Below, one piece after another: positions 35,796 to 43,651 of a stretch of 64,000 nucleotides of DNA. The DNA is taken from contig JAOUFG010000001.1 of NCBI GenBank assembly GCA_029858345.1, forward strand, positions 1-64,000, given 5' to 3'. The translations under genes and the position numbers were made by a program. The notes beneath the pieces were generated by a model that was given only the letters and a program-made list of their open reading frames with translations, did not search any database and was not told the origin of the DNA. Source of the stretch: Phycisphaerae bacterium (GTDB lineage: Bacteria > Planctomycetota > Phycisphaerae > Sedimentisphaerales > Anaerohalosphaeraceae). How positions within the stretch are numbered: the stretch's first letter is position 1; each line of letters opens with the position of its first letter.

Positions 35796-36719
35796 TTATG
35801 ACCGGTCAACGTGTGAAAAAAAGTCGATCGTTTTGGCAAGTCCGGTATCAAAATCCGACCCCGGCACAAACCCGGCCGAGGAAATTTTATCGATGCTCGC
35901 CTGCGAATGCTTGACGTCACCGGCCCGCGGCGGAGCGTATTCAATGTTCGATTTCGAACCGGTCAGTTCGATAATCTTACGAGCCAAGTCGTTCACCGTC
36001 TGCCGCTTACCATAGGCAACGTTATACACGCCGGTCAGCCCTTCGGTTTCCGCCAAAAACGTATTGGCCGCAACGATATCCTTTACATAAATGAAGTCTC
36101 TCGTTTGTTCACCATCGCCGAAAATTGTGATCGGCTCATTGCGCAGAGCTTTATGGATAAAAATCGGAATCGCGGCGGCGTACTGACTGCCGGGATCCTG
36201 CCTTGGCCCGAACACATTGAAGTACCGCATACAGGCCGTCTGCAGCCATCCCTCATCGGCAAAAATACCGCAGTAGTATTCCCCGTCCAGTTTCGTTACC
36301 GCATAGGGGCTTTTCGGTTCGGGAATCATCGTCTCCAGTTTGGGAACGGTGGGATTGTCGCCGTAATTGGCCGCCGAACTGCTGAAGCACAGCTTCTTTA
36401 CGCCCGCCGCGGCGGCTTCCTGCAGGACATTGAGCGTCCCCTGCGTGTTAATCTCCACACATTCGATGGGTTTTTCCATCGATTCGGGAACACTGATCAT
36501 CGCCGCCAAGTGGAAAATATAATCCACGCCATCAACGGCCTTTTTGACAGTTTGGCGATCCGTAACGGACCCTTCCATGAACTCAACCCCGAATCCTTCA
36601 AGATTCGCTTTATAGCCGCTTCTCAGATTGTCCAACACCCGAACATCCGCTTTTGATGCATAGTGTTCCGCAATATGACTGCCAATAAATCCAGCCCCAC
36701 CGGTAATCAATACACGCAT
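35796..36719 (-). CDS. UDP-hexose/N-acetylhexosamine 4-epimerase
   Basis: This short-chain dehydrogenase/reductase epimerase of 307 residues has the NAD loop TGGAGFIGSH at 6-15, catalytic Tyr139-x3-Lys143 (YAVTK), the preceding SSSAANYG at 113-120, and the substrate loop RYFNVFGPRQDPGSQYAAAIP. The latter resembles UDP-GlcNAc/UDP-GalNAc 4-epimerases (WbpP type) more than E. coli GalE. The ATG at 36719 follows AGGA located inside the last codons of the kinase remnant, 3 bp after its stop. This tight junction shows the two were one operon. Confidence 0.9.
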   Translation of the reverse strand: MRVLITGGAGFIGSHIAEHYASKADVRVLDNLRSGYKANLEGFGVEFMEGSVTDRQTVKKAVDGVDYIFHLAAMISVPESMEKPIECVEINTQGTLNVLQEAAAAGVKKLCFSSSAANYGDNPTVPKLETMIPEPKSPYAVTKLDGEYYCGIFADEGWLQTACMRYFNVFGPRQDPGSQYAAAIPIFIHKALRNEPITIFGDGEQTRDFIYVKDIVAANTFLAETEGLTGVYNVAYGKRQTVNDLARKIIELTGSKSNIEYAPPRAGDVKHSQASIDKISSAGFVPGSDFDTGLAKTIDFFSHVDRS

Positions 36720-36722
36720 AAT

Positions 36723-36963
36723 TTATCCTTTAACAATTTCCTGATAACATTTTTTGACTAACTGCCCTAACGCTTCTTCCTGCTCGGCCAAGGACTGCAC
36801 CAACTTAAACTGAGCTCGACAGCGGTCCAGGTTGTGGCCGGCCTGGCTGTACGTTGTCAGAAAGGTGTCGTTAATATGCCCCGTCCCATAGGGCGCTGCA
36901 CTTAAAAAATCGCCGTAGACCTGAAACTGCTTTGCAATCTGAGCAGCATCATGACTCGTTCAT
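36723..36963 (-). pseudogene. Remnant of N-acetylhexosamine 1-kinase (NahK-like), internally deleted
   Basis: A 76-codon open stretch (36953 down to the stop at 36723) joins two parts of an APH-fold phosphotransferase. The first 35 residues carry the N-terminal ATP-loop motif AAPYGTGHINDTFL. The last 39 carry the family C-terminus HNLDRCRAQFKLVQ. About 280-300 residues between them, including the catalytic HxD/Asp motifs, are missing in frame. The original start ATG 36963 has a good GGAG site but reads MNES and stops. One extra T after the third codon puts it out of frame with the remnant. The gene is therefore broken twice. NahK phosphorylates GlcNAc and GalNAc at C1. Identification rests on memory of the NahK/LnpB family termini. 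Confidence 0.75.
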
Positions 36964-37284
36964 TTATTCTCCACATAAGCTATCTCTCCTGCAGGAAAAG
37001 ATTCTCATTGTTAAACATTCTATCATTTGATTTCAGTCTGACCAGAGTTTTTCTGGATAAACGCGCCGCTCGATCAGCTTTTGAACACATGCCCGTGGGC
37101 CGCTCCCCAAAAACTGTACCATTTAAAGCGAGAGTATAATCGACGAATTTGGTATACTATACTGGTCGTAGCTTTACACAGCCGCGCAGAAATGAGAAAT
37201 TTCAATCGTAATCAGTATACATTGATGCCGCAATCAGGGCAATTGACTCGATATGCGTCATATCCCTTAATCCGGCATGGCAAG
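36964..37284. other. Intergenic region, 321 bp
   Basis: No convincing gene is present. It holds the Shine-Dalgarno and probable promoter of the kinase-epimerase operon on the minus strand. An 11-bp odd palindrome GTATACTATAC lies at 37152-37162. On the minus strand CTGCGCGGCTGTGT near 37180-37193 resembles part of the 102-bp repeat, but the match does not extend. No clear terminator for the flagellar polycistron ending at 37285 was found. Confidence 0.5.
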
Positions 37285-37932
37285 CTAATGATCCGCCGGC
37301 ATTGAGTGCGGTAATGTTTGCCCGATCTCATAAACCACAAATTTATTAAACGCACGCGGACTTGTCACCATGATTCTCCAGTCCAGCGGTTGATACTCGT
37401 TGTGTACTTCCTTCTCAAAATACTCCTTCATGCGCAATTCAACCTGCCTGTCCGTGCTGTCCCAGACCTGCTCCATTGCCCACAGTAAACGCCCCCGGCG
37501 GACATCGATCATCTTCAGATGCAGTGCGATCAGCAGGTGAGGATAGGATTGATAGTGCTTAATCGTTCCAAAGATAACCGCGTCAACGTTCAGTTCCTCT
37601 GCGATGGATTGGAGATGTTCCGGCGGAGCCGTCGCAATCGTATCCAGATCCAAACGCAACCAAAACGGGTCCATGCGGTCGATCGTACGAATACTGAAAA
37701 GGTGCTTTTTTCCGAAGCTGTCCGCTATCACCTGAGTCAGCTGTGCAGCCAATTCGACCCGTGTCGATTCATTTTCCAGTTCAAGCAGGGCAACCCGATC
37801 CACAGCGCTGAAATTCTCCCGGCTTTCAAGATAGTAATGCCCATATGGCGTTCGCGCTTTTGGCTCAACAAGGCGGCAGCCAGTCAGAAAAATAATACCG
37901 GCACAGAGGGCGCTCCATTGTAGTGTTTTCAT
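37285..37932 (-). CDS. Lipoprotein at the end of the flagellar operon
   Basis: This is a predicted lipoprotein of 215 residues with the lipobox FLTGC at Cys19. The body alternates helices and strands, with VDRVALLELEN, IADSFGKKHLFSIRTIDRMD and LNVDAVIFGTIKHYQ. This looks like the CsgG/TolB-N/FlgO-type fold of periplasmic lipoproteins, but no family can be firmly assigned. It overlaps the preceding lipoprotein gene by 4 bp and is the last gene of the large flagellar polycistron. A role near the flagellar rings is a guess from position. Confidence 0.75.
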   Translation of the reverse strand: MKTLQWSALCAGIIFLTGCRLVEPKARTPYGHYYLESRENFSAVDRVALLELENESTRVELAAQLTQVIADSFGKKHLFSIRTIDRMDPFWLRLDLDTIATAPPEHLQSIAEELNVDAVIFGTIKHYQSYPHLLIALHLKMIDVRRGRLLWAMEQVWDSTDRQVELRMKEYFEKEVHNEYQPLDWRIMVTSPRAFNKFVVYEIGQTLPHSMPADH

Positions 37933-38495
37933 TTTGACTCCCGTGCATCAAAGGAACCCGCCTCGGAATCATTCGAGGCATCCATCGGTTCGGCACCGAG
38001 GATACGAAGAATCTTGCCCAGAGCTTCCATCTGCGCCTGTTGGACCTGGCGGATTTCCTGACGAAAGCCAAGCACGTCCGTTTTCCACTTATTCAGCTCA
38101 AGGTGCATCTGTGCAAGAAACTCATTGGCCTCTGCCAGGTCTTTATGGGTTTGCTCCAGTTCGCTTTTCAGCGAGTTCATTTGCTGCTCAAGCTGCTTGT
38201 TTTCAAGCGTCAGTTCATGATTGGTCTCGCGCAAGGCATTGTTTCCGATGGACAACTCCTCATACCGGCGTGCCCACTGGACGTCATTCTGCTCCGAATC
38301 GTCACCGCCCTGTAGTGTCGGGTCAAATCGTTTCTGCATCTTCTCAGGCGTCTGAGCAATCACCATCGACGACGGGTTAGGGATAGTTTCTGCCGGTTCC
38401 GTCGCCGGTCTGCCGATGATGTATCCATTCGGCAATTCACATCCGGCCAACGATACACTTATAATAACGATCGCTGCAAGGACTCTATTTCGCAT
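37929..38495 (-). CDS. Coiled-coil lipoprotein in the flagellar operon
   Basis: This is a predicted lipoprotein of 188 residues from ATG 38495, with lipobox SLAGC at Cys19. Residues about 85-165 form a strong coiled coil rich in Glu, Gln and Leu (LENKQLEQQMNSLKSELEQ). The rest is low-complexity and acidic. A TTG 15 bp upstream is in frame but less likely. It is coupled by a 4-bp overlap to the next lipoprotein. No known family is recognised. Its place behind fliA suggests a structural or assembly part of this lineage's flagellum. Confidence 0.78.
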   Translation of the reverse strand: MRNRVLAAIVIISVSLAGCELPNGYIIGRPATEPAETIPNPSSMVIAQTPEKMQKRFDPTLQGGDDSEQNDVQWARRYEELSIGNNALRETNHELTLENKQLEQQMNSLKSELEQTHKDLAEANEFLAQMHLELNKWKTDVLGFRQEIRQVQQAQMEALGKILRILGAEPMDASNDSEAGSFDARESK

Positions 38496-38515
38496 CTTCC
38501 AATTCCTCAAAAGGT

Positions 38516-38734
38516 TTAAGCGGTTCCATAATTACATTGTACACGACTTTTGCAGCCGCACGAACAGACCAGCTCAAGAATCGCATGGCTGTCATGGCTC
38601 TCGATAATCCGGACCTGCTGGGCAGCTCCGGCGGCTTCAGAAAAAACCACTGCCCCGCCAGCCGGCTCAATATGAGCGATGCCCTCCATTTTCATCTGGT
38701 TTGATTTTATTACTCTGGCACATTTCGGTAACAT
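38516..38734 (-). CDS. Small Cys-rich protein in the flagellar operon
   Basis: This is a 72-residue protein with a C-terminal Cys cluster, VCSCGCKSRVQC, that could bind a metal such as zinc. The ATG at 38734 is preceded by GGAG with 7 nt, a good ribosome binding site. It lies between another small gene (17 bp upstream) and the coiled-coil lipoprotein (20 bp downstream), all on the same strand. Composition is protein-like. No family is recognised and the function is unknown. Confidence 0.6.
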   Translation of the reverse strand: MLPKCARVIKSNQMKMEGIAHIEPAGGAVVFSEAAGAAQQVRIIESHDSHAILELVCSCGCKSRVQCNYGTA

Positions 38735-38750
38735 TCAATCACTCCATCAT

Positions 38751-38972
38751 CTATGCACAAAAATCAACATGTTCATTCGTGTCATCCGCCGGATCATGCT
38801 CGGCGATTTCCTGTTCAAGCTGCTCATCAATAGTCGGTCGATGGCGGCGTTTTTCCTTTTTTGATTCGGTGTCTTTTTTTTTCCGGGACACACGGGGTGT
38901 AATCGAAGCAGACTGTTCAACCTGCCCGAGAGCGTTCGGTTTTCCAACAAAATAGTCCGGTGAAATAGGCAT
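38751..38972 (-). CDS. Small hydrophilic protein downstream of fliA
   Basis: This is a 73-residue, highly charged protein with a basic centre (SRKKKDTESKKEKRRHR) and an acidic C-terminus (EQEIAEHDPADDTNE), probably unstructured when free. It starts 30 bp after fliA and is followed 17 bp later by the Cys-rich gene, which supports it being translated. The ribosome binding site is weak. No family is recognised. It might act as a small regulator or chaperone, but nothing in the sequence proves that. Confidence 0.55.
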   Translation of the reverse strand: MPISPDYFVGKPNALGQVEQSASITPRVSRKKKDTESKKEKRRHRPTIDEQLEQEIAEHDPADDTNEHVDFCA

Positions 38973-39001
38973 TTTTTTTCCGGGGCTCTCAGATTTTGTT
39001 T

Positions 39002-39844
39002 TTATTCTTTTTCACTCCACAGTTTCAACTGCACCGACAACTTAAACAGCGAGGCCGCATGAAGCTGGCTGATGCGTGCTTCGGTCAGTTCCAACGCCTC
39101 AGCGATCTCTCTCATCGTCAACTCCTCGTGATAATACAGCAAAATGATTCGGCGTTCTTTTTCGGGCAGACTTCCGATGGCTTCAGCCAGATGGCTTTTC
39201 AGTTCCTGGCGTTCGATGCCGGCATCCGGCCGTTTGGAGTCAACGACAAGAAACTGATCAAAGTTCGACCCATCCGAATCCATTCCGTTTAACGACAGAA
39301 AGTGGCCTGCACGGGCCGTTTCAAAAACCTGAAACAGCTTTTCCTGCTCAATGCCCATTTCATCGGCAAGTTCCCGATCCGTAGGGAAAATACCGTGTTT
39401 TTTGAACATCTGTTCCGACAGGGTCCGGGCCTGGCTCAACAGCTTCTCGACATGAGGCGGCGCAAACGACCAGCCGCGAAGTTCATCAATGACAGCACCA
39501 CGAACACGAATATAGGCATAGGTCTTGAATTCGGCATCCTTGGCGGCGTCAAAATTCATCGCCGCTTTAATCAGACCGATTGTTCCCGCCGAAATCAGGT
39601 CTTCTTTAGACAACGGAGGCTGAAGATAGCTGACCACCTGACTAACAATCCGATGCACCAGCGGGATATATTGCAACACAAGCGCATCCCGTTTCTGTCG
39701 GCTCATCTGAGAATGATAGGCCTTCACCGCCTGGCCGGCCAGATACCCCTTCTCAGAAAACTGTTCGGCATACCGTCCCTCCTGGGTCGGCATTTCCTTG
39801 TCAGGCGGAATAAGTTGCTCAATTTTTTGTTCGTGTTCAGGCAT
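39002..39844 (-). CDS. fliA: Flagellar sigma factor FliA (sigma-28)
   Basis: FliA directs RNA polymerase to late flagellar genes, here probably the two flagellins. At 280 residues it has sigma region 2 (PLVHRIVSQVVSYL, DLISAGTIGLIKA, FKTYAYIRVRGAVIDELR), region 3 (RTLSEQMFKKHGIFPTDRELADEMG) and region 4 (LPEKERRIILLYYHEELTMREIAEALELTEARISQLHAA), the FliA/WhiG arrangement. The N-terminus of about 45 residues is longer than in E. coli FliA. It is cotranscribed with flhA, fliM, fliN and the sigma-54 activator. FlgM encoded at 52956 should inhibit it. Confidence 0.96.
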   Translation of the reverse strand: MPEHEQKIEQLIPPDKEMPTQEGRYAEQFSEKGYLAGQAVKAYHSQMSRQKRDALVLQYIPLVHRIVSQVVSYLQPPLSKEDLISAGTIGLIKAAMNFDAAKDAEFKTYAYIRVRGAVIDELRGWSFAPPHVEKLLSQARTLSEQMFKKHGIFPTDRELADEMGIEQEKLFQVFETARAGHFLSLNGMDSDGSNFDQFLVVDSKRPDAGIERQELKSHLAEAIGSLPEKERRIILLYYHEELTMREIAEALELTEARISQLHAASLFKLSVQLKLWSEKE

Positions 39845-39850
39845 ATGCTG

Positions 39851-40093
39851 TTACAATCCTTGATTTCTGTCTTGGTATCGCCTGAGTTGGTCATCCACTA
39901 ACGCCGAAATCAGCACCCGTATGACAAGCTGCCCCGCAAACCGCACAAGAACATAGCCGGCGCCAGCGCCCAGTAATGCACGGGCCGAACAAGCCCCGGG
40001 CGAAAGACCGCATGCCCATCCGACCCCGGCCATCAAAAAGAAAAGTAACACGGCCGCCTGAATTGCAATTCGTTTTATTTGTTTCTGAAACAC
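39851..40093 (-). CDS. Small two-helix membrane protein between flhA and fliA
   Basis: This is an 80-residue protein with two predicted membrane helices (about 10-27 and 38-62) joined by a loop with CGLSPGACSAR. The C-terminus is charged (DDQLRRYQDRNQG). It lies 15 bp after flhA and 6 bp before fliA. In many bacteria flhF and flhG occupy this interval; neither is present. No known family is recognised. It could be a membrane accessory of the export gate, by position only. Confidence 0.65.
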   Translation of the reverse strand: MFQKQIKRIAIQAAVLLFFLMAGVGWACGLSPGACSARALLGAGAGYVLVRFAGQLVIRVLISALVDDQLRRYQDRNQGL

Positions 40094-40108
40094 GGTATTC
40101 GGCCCCTT

Positions 40109-42238
40109 TTACGTCATTTGCATTTGCATAAGTTGATCCGCCGCTTCGGTCAGATTGGGCAGCGTAATGGTTTCGACGGGTTCAATCGTAACGCCCGCCG
40201 TAAACTCATCGTAAGCAACCACCGGCAACTGATGAAGCGACCGCGACAATAACTCTTTGAGGCCGGGACGAACCCGGGCATCACACAGTAGCGAAATCTG
40301 CTCGGTTCCATTTTCCATCACCGCTTTCCACGCCTCGGAAACCTGCTGACGGAGCGGTCCGGCGACATCTGGCCCGATCGCCAGTTGAATCACATCGCCG
40401 GTCTGATTGACGGTATTAATCAGCGTATGCTCCAGACTCGGATCCAGGGTAATGACATACAGCTTGCCATCCGGCGACATCTGCTGAGCCGTAATACTCC
40501 GCGCCAGTGCTTTTCGCGCAAACTCCGTCAGTAGCGAGGCACTTTTCGTCCGTCCGCCGTGTTCACCCATCGCTTCAAGAACCAGCGGCAAATCACGAAT
40601 GGACACGCCCTCTTTGAGCAGATTCTGAAGCACTCGCTGCAGCAGCCCAACCGAGATAACCTCCGGAACCACTTCACCCACCAGCGATGGCTGAGACTTA
40701 CGCAGACGTTCCAATAAGACCTGAACATCCTCCCGTGTCAGCAATTCACTGGCATGGCGACTCAGCGTCTCCGAAAGATGCGTCATCAGCACGGACTCCG
40801 GATCGATCACCGTATAGCCGTTCAGTTCGGCGGTTTCTTTGTCCGATTCGTGAATCCACAGCGCCGGCAAACCGTAAACCGGTTCTTTTGTTGCGATTCC
40901 CTTCACGAGCCGCTGCACGGCGCCGGAATCCATCGCCAGATATTTGTCCGGCTCAATGGTGCCCGACGCAATGGGATGGTCATACAGACGAATTTCATAG
41001 GTTGTCGGATCCAGGTTAATGCTGTCCCGCAACCGCACCAGCGGAATGATAAAACCGAACGTCTGGGCAAACTTTTTACGTAAGGCCCCGATGCGCTCAA
41101 ACACACTGCTCTTCTTACGTGGATCGACCAGGTTAATCAAACGCACCCCGACGAGAATGGATAGGATATCGACCTGCAATAATTCTTCGACAGAGGCCGC
41201 TTCATCCGCATCCGTTTTGACAGTCTGAGACGAGGCCTCGGATGGATGCGCAACATCTTGTTTTCGCGTCATGGAATAAGCCAGCAAACCGCAGCCGCCG
41301 CCCAGCAGGAGGAACGGAATCTTCGGGAATCCCGGCACCAGTGCAAAGGCCGAAATGACAAACGCCGCGATCATGATCGGCTGATTTCGCCTGAACATCT
41401 GCCGGGTCATATCTGAACTGAGCGTGTTTTCGGACCGGATTTTGCTGACCAGAAACCCGCTGCTGATCGCGATAATAATCGAAGGAATCTGGCTGACCAG
41501 ACCATCGCCGATGGACAAAATGGCGTATTGCCGGGCCGCCTGAGCAATACTCATGCCGTGCGTGTACCCAATCAGGACGCCGCCGACCAGATTGACCGCG
41601 GTAATAATCAGACCGGCCTTAGCGTCACCGGAGATGAACTTGCTGGCCCCGTCCATTGCACCGTAAAATTCGCTTTCTTTGACAATGGCATCGCGGCGGG
41701 CTTTGGCCTCCTTTTCACTGACCATCCCGGCGTTTAAATCCGCATCAATGGCCATTTGTTTGCCGGGCATGGCGTCCAGAACAAACCGGGCGGATACTTC
41801 GCTGATACGGCCGGCCCCCTTGGTAATCACAATGAACTGAATCACGACAAGAATCAGGAACATCACCAACCCCACAATCAGACTGTTTCCGGTCACCATG
41901 CCGCCAAAGGTGCTGATGATCTGACCGGCGTCTCCGTCCAGCAGGATTAAACGTGTAGAGGCGACATTTAAGGAAAGACGAAACAAGGTGGTAATCAGCA
42001 ATAACGACGGAAAGGTTGACAACTCCAGCGGTTCATTACTGCCCAGAACGATAATTAAAACAGCAATCGCCAGAGAAATACTGCACGCAATCCCGATGTC
42101 CAGAAGAAAGGTCGGCAGCGGGATCAACAAAGTCGCCAAAATCACCACCAACCCGGCTGCAAAGATAATGTTGCTCTTGCCAGCCAATCGTGTCGCAACG
42201 GTGTTGGGGGCTGCCATTTTTTGTTCCGATTTACTCAT
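40109..42238 (-). CDS. flhA: Flagellar export gate protein FlhA
   Basis: FlhA is the inner-membrane export gate of the flagellar type III system. It is 709 residues long, the usual size. The first 330 residues hold eight membrane helices with the conserved cytoplasmic loop FVLDAMPGKQMAIDADLNAGMV and KEAKARRDAIVKESEFYGAMDGASKFISGDA. The soluble C-terminal domain follows, with VYGLPALWI and KEGVSIRDLPLVLEAM. flhB, fliP, fliQ and fliR are not in this window. It lies 25 bp downstream of fliN. Confidence 0.97.
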   Translation of the reverse strand: MSKSEQKMAAPNTVATRLAGKSNIIFAAGLVVILATLLIPLPTFLLDIGIACSISLAIAVLIIVLGSNEPLELSTFPSLLLITTLFRLSLNVASTRLILLDGDAGQIISTFGGMVTGNSLIVGLVMFLILVVIQFIVITKGAGRISEVSARFVLDAMPGKQMAIDADLNAGMVSEKEAKARRDAIVKESEFYGAMDGASKFISGDAKAGLIITAVNLVGGVLIGYTHGMSIAQAARQYAILSIGDGLVSQIPSIIIAISSGFLVSKIRSENTLSSDMTRQMFRRNQPIMIAAFVISAFALVPGFPKIPFLLLGGGCGLLAYSMTRKQDVAHPSEASSQTVKTDADEAASVEELLQVDILSILVGVRLINLVDPRKKSSVFERIGALRKKFAQTFGFIIPLVRLRDSINLDPTTYEIRLYDHPIASGTIEPDKYLAMDSGAVQRLVKGIATKEPVYGLPALWIHESDKETAELNGYTVIDPESVLMTHLSETLSRHASELLTREDVQVLLERLRKSQPSLVGEVVPEVISVGLLQRVLQNLLKEGVSIRDLPLVLEAMGEHGGRTKSASLLTEFARKALARSITAQQMSPDGKLYVITLDPSLEHTLINTVNQTGDVIQLAIGPDVAGPLRQQVSEAWKAVMENGTEQISLLCDARVRPGLKELLSRSLHQLPVVAYDEFTAGVTIEPVETITLPNLTEAADQLMQMQMT

Positions 42239-42263
42239 TCATCCGTGCTTTCCGTTAGGTGTT

Positions 42264-42656
42264 TTAAACGCTGGCCGCTTCTTCAGGGACTTTCATATCA
42301 CGAACGGTTTTGGACCCGACCACCTCGCGGATCCGGATACCATAATGATCATTGACAACAACAATGTCCCCTGTCGCCAGCCGTATGTCCTGCACATACA
42401 AGTCCGCGGGTTGGCCCACCAACCGGTCCAGTTCCAACACCGAGCCCGGCCCTAACTGCAACAACCGTTTGAAGGACACATTTGCGTTTCCAATCGCAAC
42501 CGTAATCGGCATCTTGATGTCCATCAGGACATCCATGTTTTCCCCGGAATCAGCGCCGGTGTCAACCGCCTCACTGAATTCCGCTGTTTTGGCCTGCATC
42601 GTATCGGAGGTCTGTTCGTCCGTTTGTTCGGTTTTTACCTGTTCAGTATCTGCCAT
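42264..42656 (-). CDS. fliN: Flagellar switch protein FliN
   Basis: FliN forms the lower C ring of the flagellar motor. The C-terminal SpoA domain (last 75 residues) has MDIKMPITVAIGNANVSFKR, LGPGSVLELDRLVGQPADL and GDIVVVNDHYGIRI, all standard. The N-terminus is acidic and poorly conserved. The start is uncertain: ATG 42656 gives 130 residues, ATG 42671 and GTG 42686 are upstream in frame, and the GTG would overlap the fliM stop by one base. Confidence 0.93.
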   Translation of the reverse strand: MADTEQVKTEQTDEQTSDTMQAKTAEFSEAVDTGADSGENMDVLMDIKMPITVAIGNANVSFKRLLQLGPGSVLELDRLVGQPADLYVQDIRLATGDIVVVNDHYGIRIREVVGSKTVRDMKVPEEAASV

Positions 42657-42685
42657 TGCTTTCTCTTTCATTCTATGATCAGTCA

Positions 42686-43636
42686 CTAAGGATTCGTGTC
42701 TTGTCCGATCACCACAATCGCCCCGCGTCCGGCCGATTGTGCCGGCCAGGCCTTAAAACACACCTGCCCATTGACCTGGACATCAAGCGGCGTGGTAATG
42801 CTGTGATCCAATAAAACAAAATCACCTTTTTCTAACGTCAAAATATCCTGGAACGCCATCATCGACGGACAAAGCCAGACAGAGGTCTCCATCACGGCAT
42901 CCGCCATACACTCAATCACCTGTTCGGGCATTTTTTGGCGTTCCTGGGGGGTGGTTCGCACCGTCGGAACACCCGCGATCGAATCCACCACCTCGTCTAA
43001 CAAGTACAGAGATATGTCCAACCGCGTTTCCGTATCACCGGCCTGAAATGAAATTTGACACATGTCTTCAAGCTGCTGAAACGGCAGCGGCCACCGTCCA
43101 TGAACCATCGTATCCGCTTTTTCAAGAACGATCTCGCCATAGACCGAAAACCCCTCGCACAACGAATCGGTCACAGCACTGAAAATGTCTTCCAGGATGG
43201 ATTTCTCCAAAGCTGACAACCGGTCTTCTTCACCGATTTGGCCTTCCGGGTCACGCAGCGTCTGGGCAATTAACCGCGTACAGGTTTCAAACGGAAGCCC
43301 GACAAAGCCCACGGGCTTTTTGCCCGGCATTAAAAGCGGCAGGAAGTAATGATTGCTGCTGTCGTGATCAATCTGTTCGGCTAAAACAGAGGCGTAATGC
43401 TCGGTCACCGCGGCGGGTTTGACCTCCACATCACTGCCACACAAGAAATGCAGAGTACGCTGCATAAACCCCGCCAGCACATCCGCGAAATCCGTCATGC
43501 GCTTCATGGCAGCGGCGCCAAACCGGTGGGGCACCGTCCATGACACCTCTGAACAGTCCGCCGCCGGTGGTTCCGGAGGAACCTGTGAACGCATCCGGTT
43601 CATTAAATTGATTAGTTTTTCACGACCTAAATCCAT
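42686..43636 (-). CDS. fliM: Flagellar switch protein FliM, divergent
   Basis: FliM is the C-ring protein that sets rotation direction. The 316-residue product has a middle CheC-like domain (SALEKSILEDIFSAVTD, YFLPLLMPGKKPVGFV) and a C-terminal SpoA domain (ILTLEKGDFVLLDHSITTPLDVQVNG). The usual N-terminal CheY-binding LSQxEIDALL peptide is replaced by MDLGREKLINLMNRM, so CheY binding may differ. It sits in the canonical fliL-fliM-fliN order, 15 bp after fliL. Confidence 0.9.
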   Translation of the reverse strand: MDLGREKLINLMNRMRSQVPPEPPAADCSEVSWTVPHRFGAAAMKRMTDFADVLAGFMQRTLHFLCGSDVEVKPAAVTEHYASVLAEQIDHDSSNHYFLPLLMPGKKPVGFVGLPFETCTRLIAQTLRDPEGQIGEEDRLSALEKSILEDIFSAVTDSLCEGFSVYGEIVLEKADTMVHGRWPLPFQQLEDMCQISFQAGDTETRLDISLYLLDEVVDSIAGVPTVRTTPQERQKMPEQVIECMADAVMETSVWLCPSMMAFQDILTLEKGDFVLLDHSITTPLDVQVNGQVCFKAWPAQSAGRGAIVVIGQDTNP

Positions 43637-43651
43637 TCTTTTCCAATCGCC

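Noticed and set aside
37175..37200. Possible fourth copy of the 102-bp repeat
   Set aside because: Only about 13 of 15 bases match in one arm, and neither flank nor the second hairpin is present.
37081..37305. Plus-strand open frame of 74 codons
   Set aside because: It overlaps the end of the lipoprotein gene and has no ribosome binding site or recognisable features.
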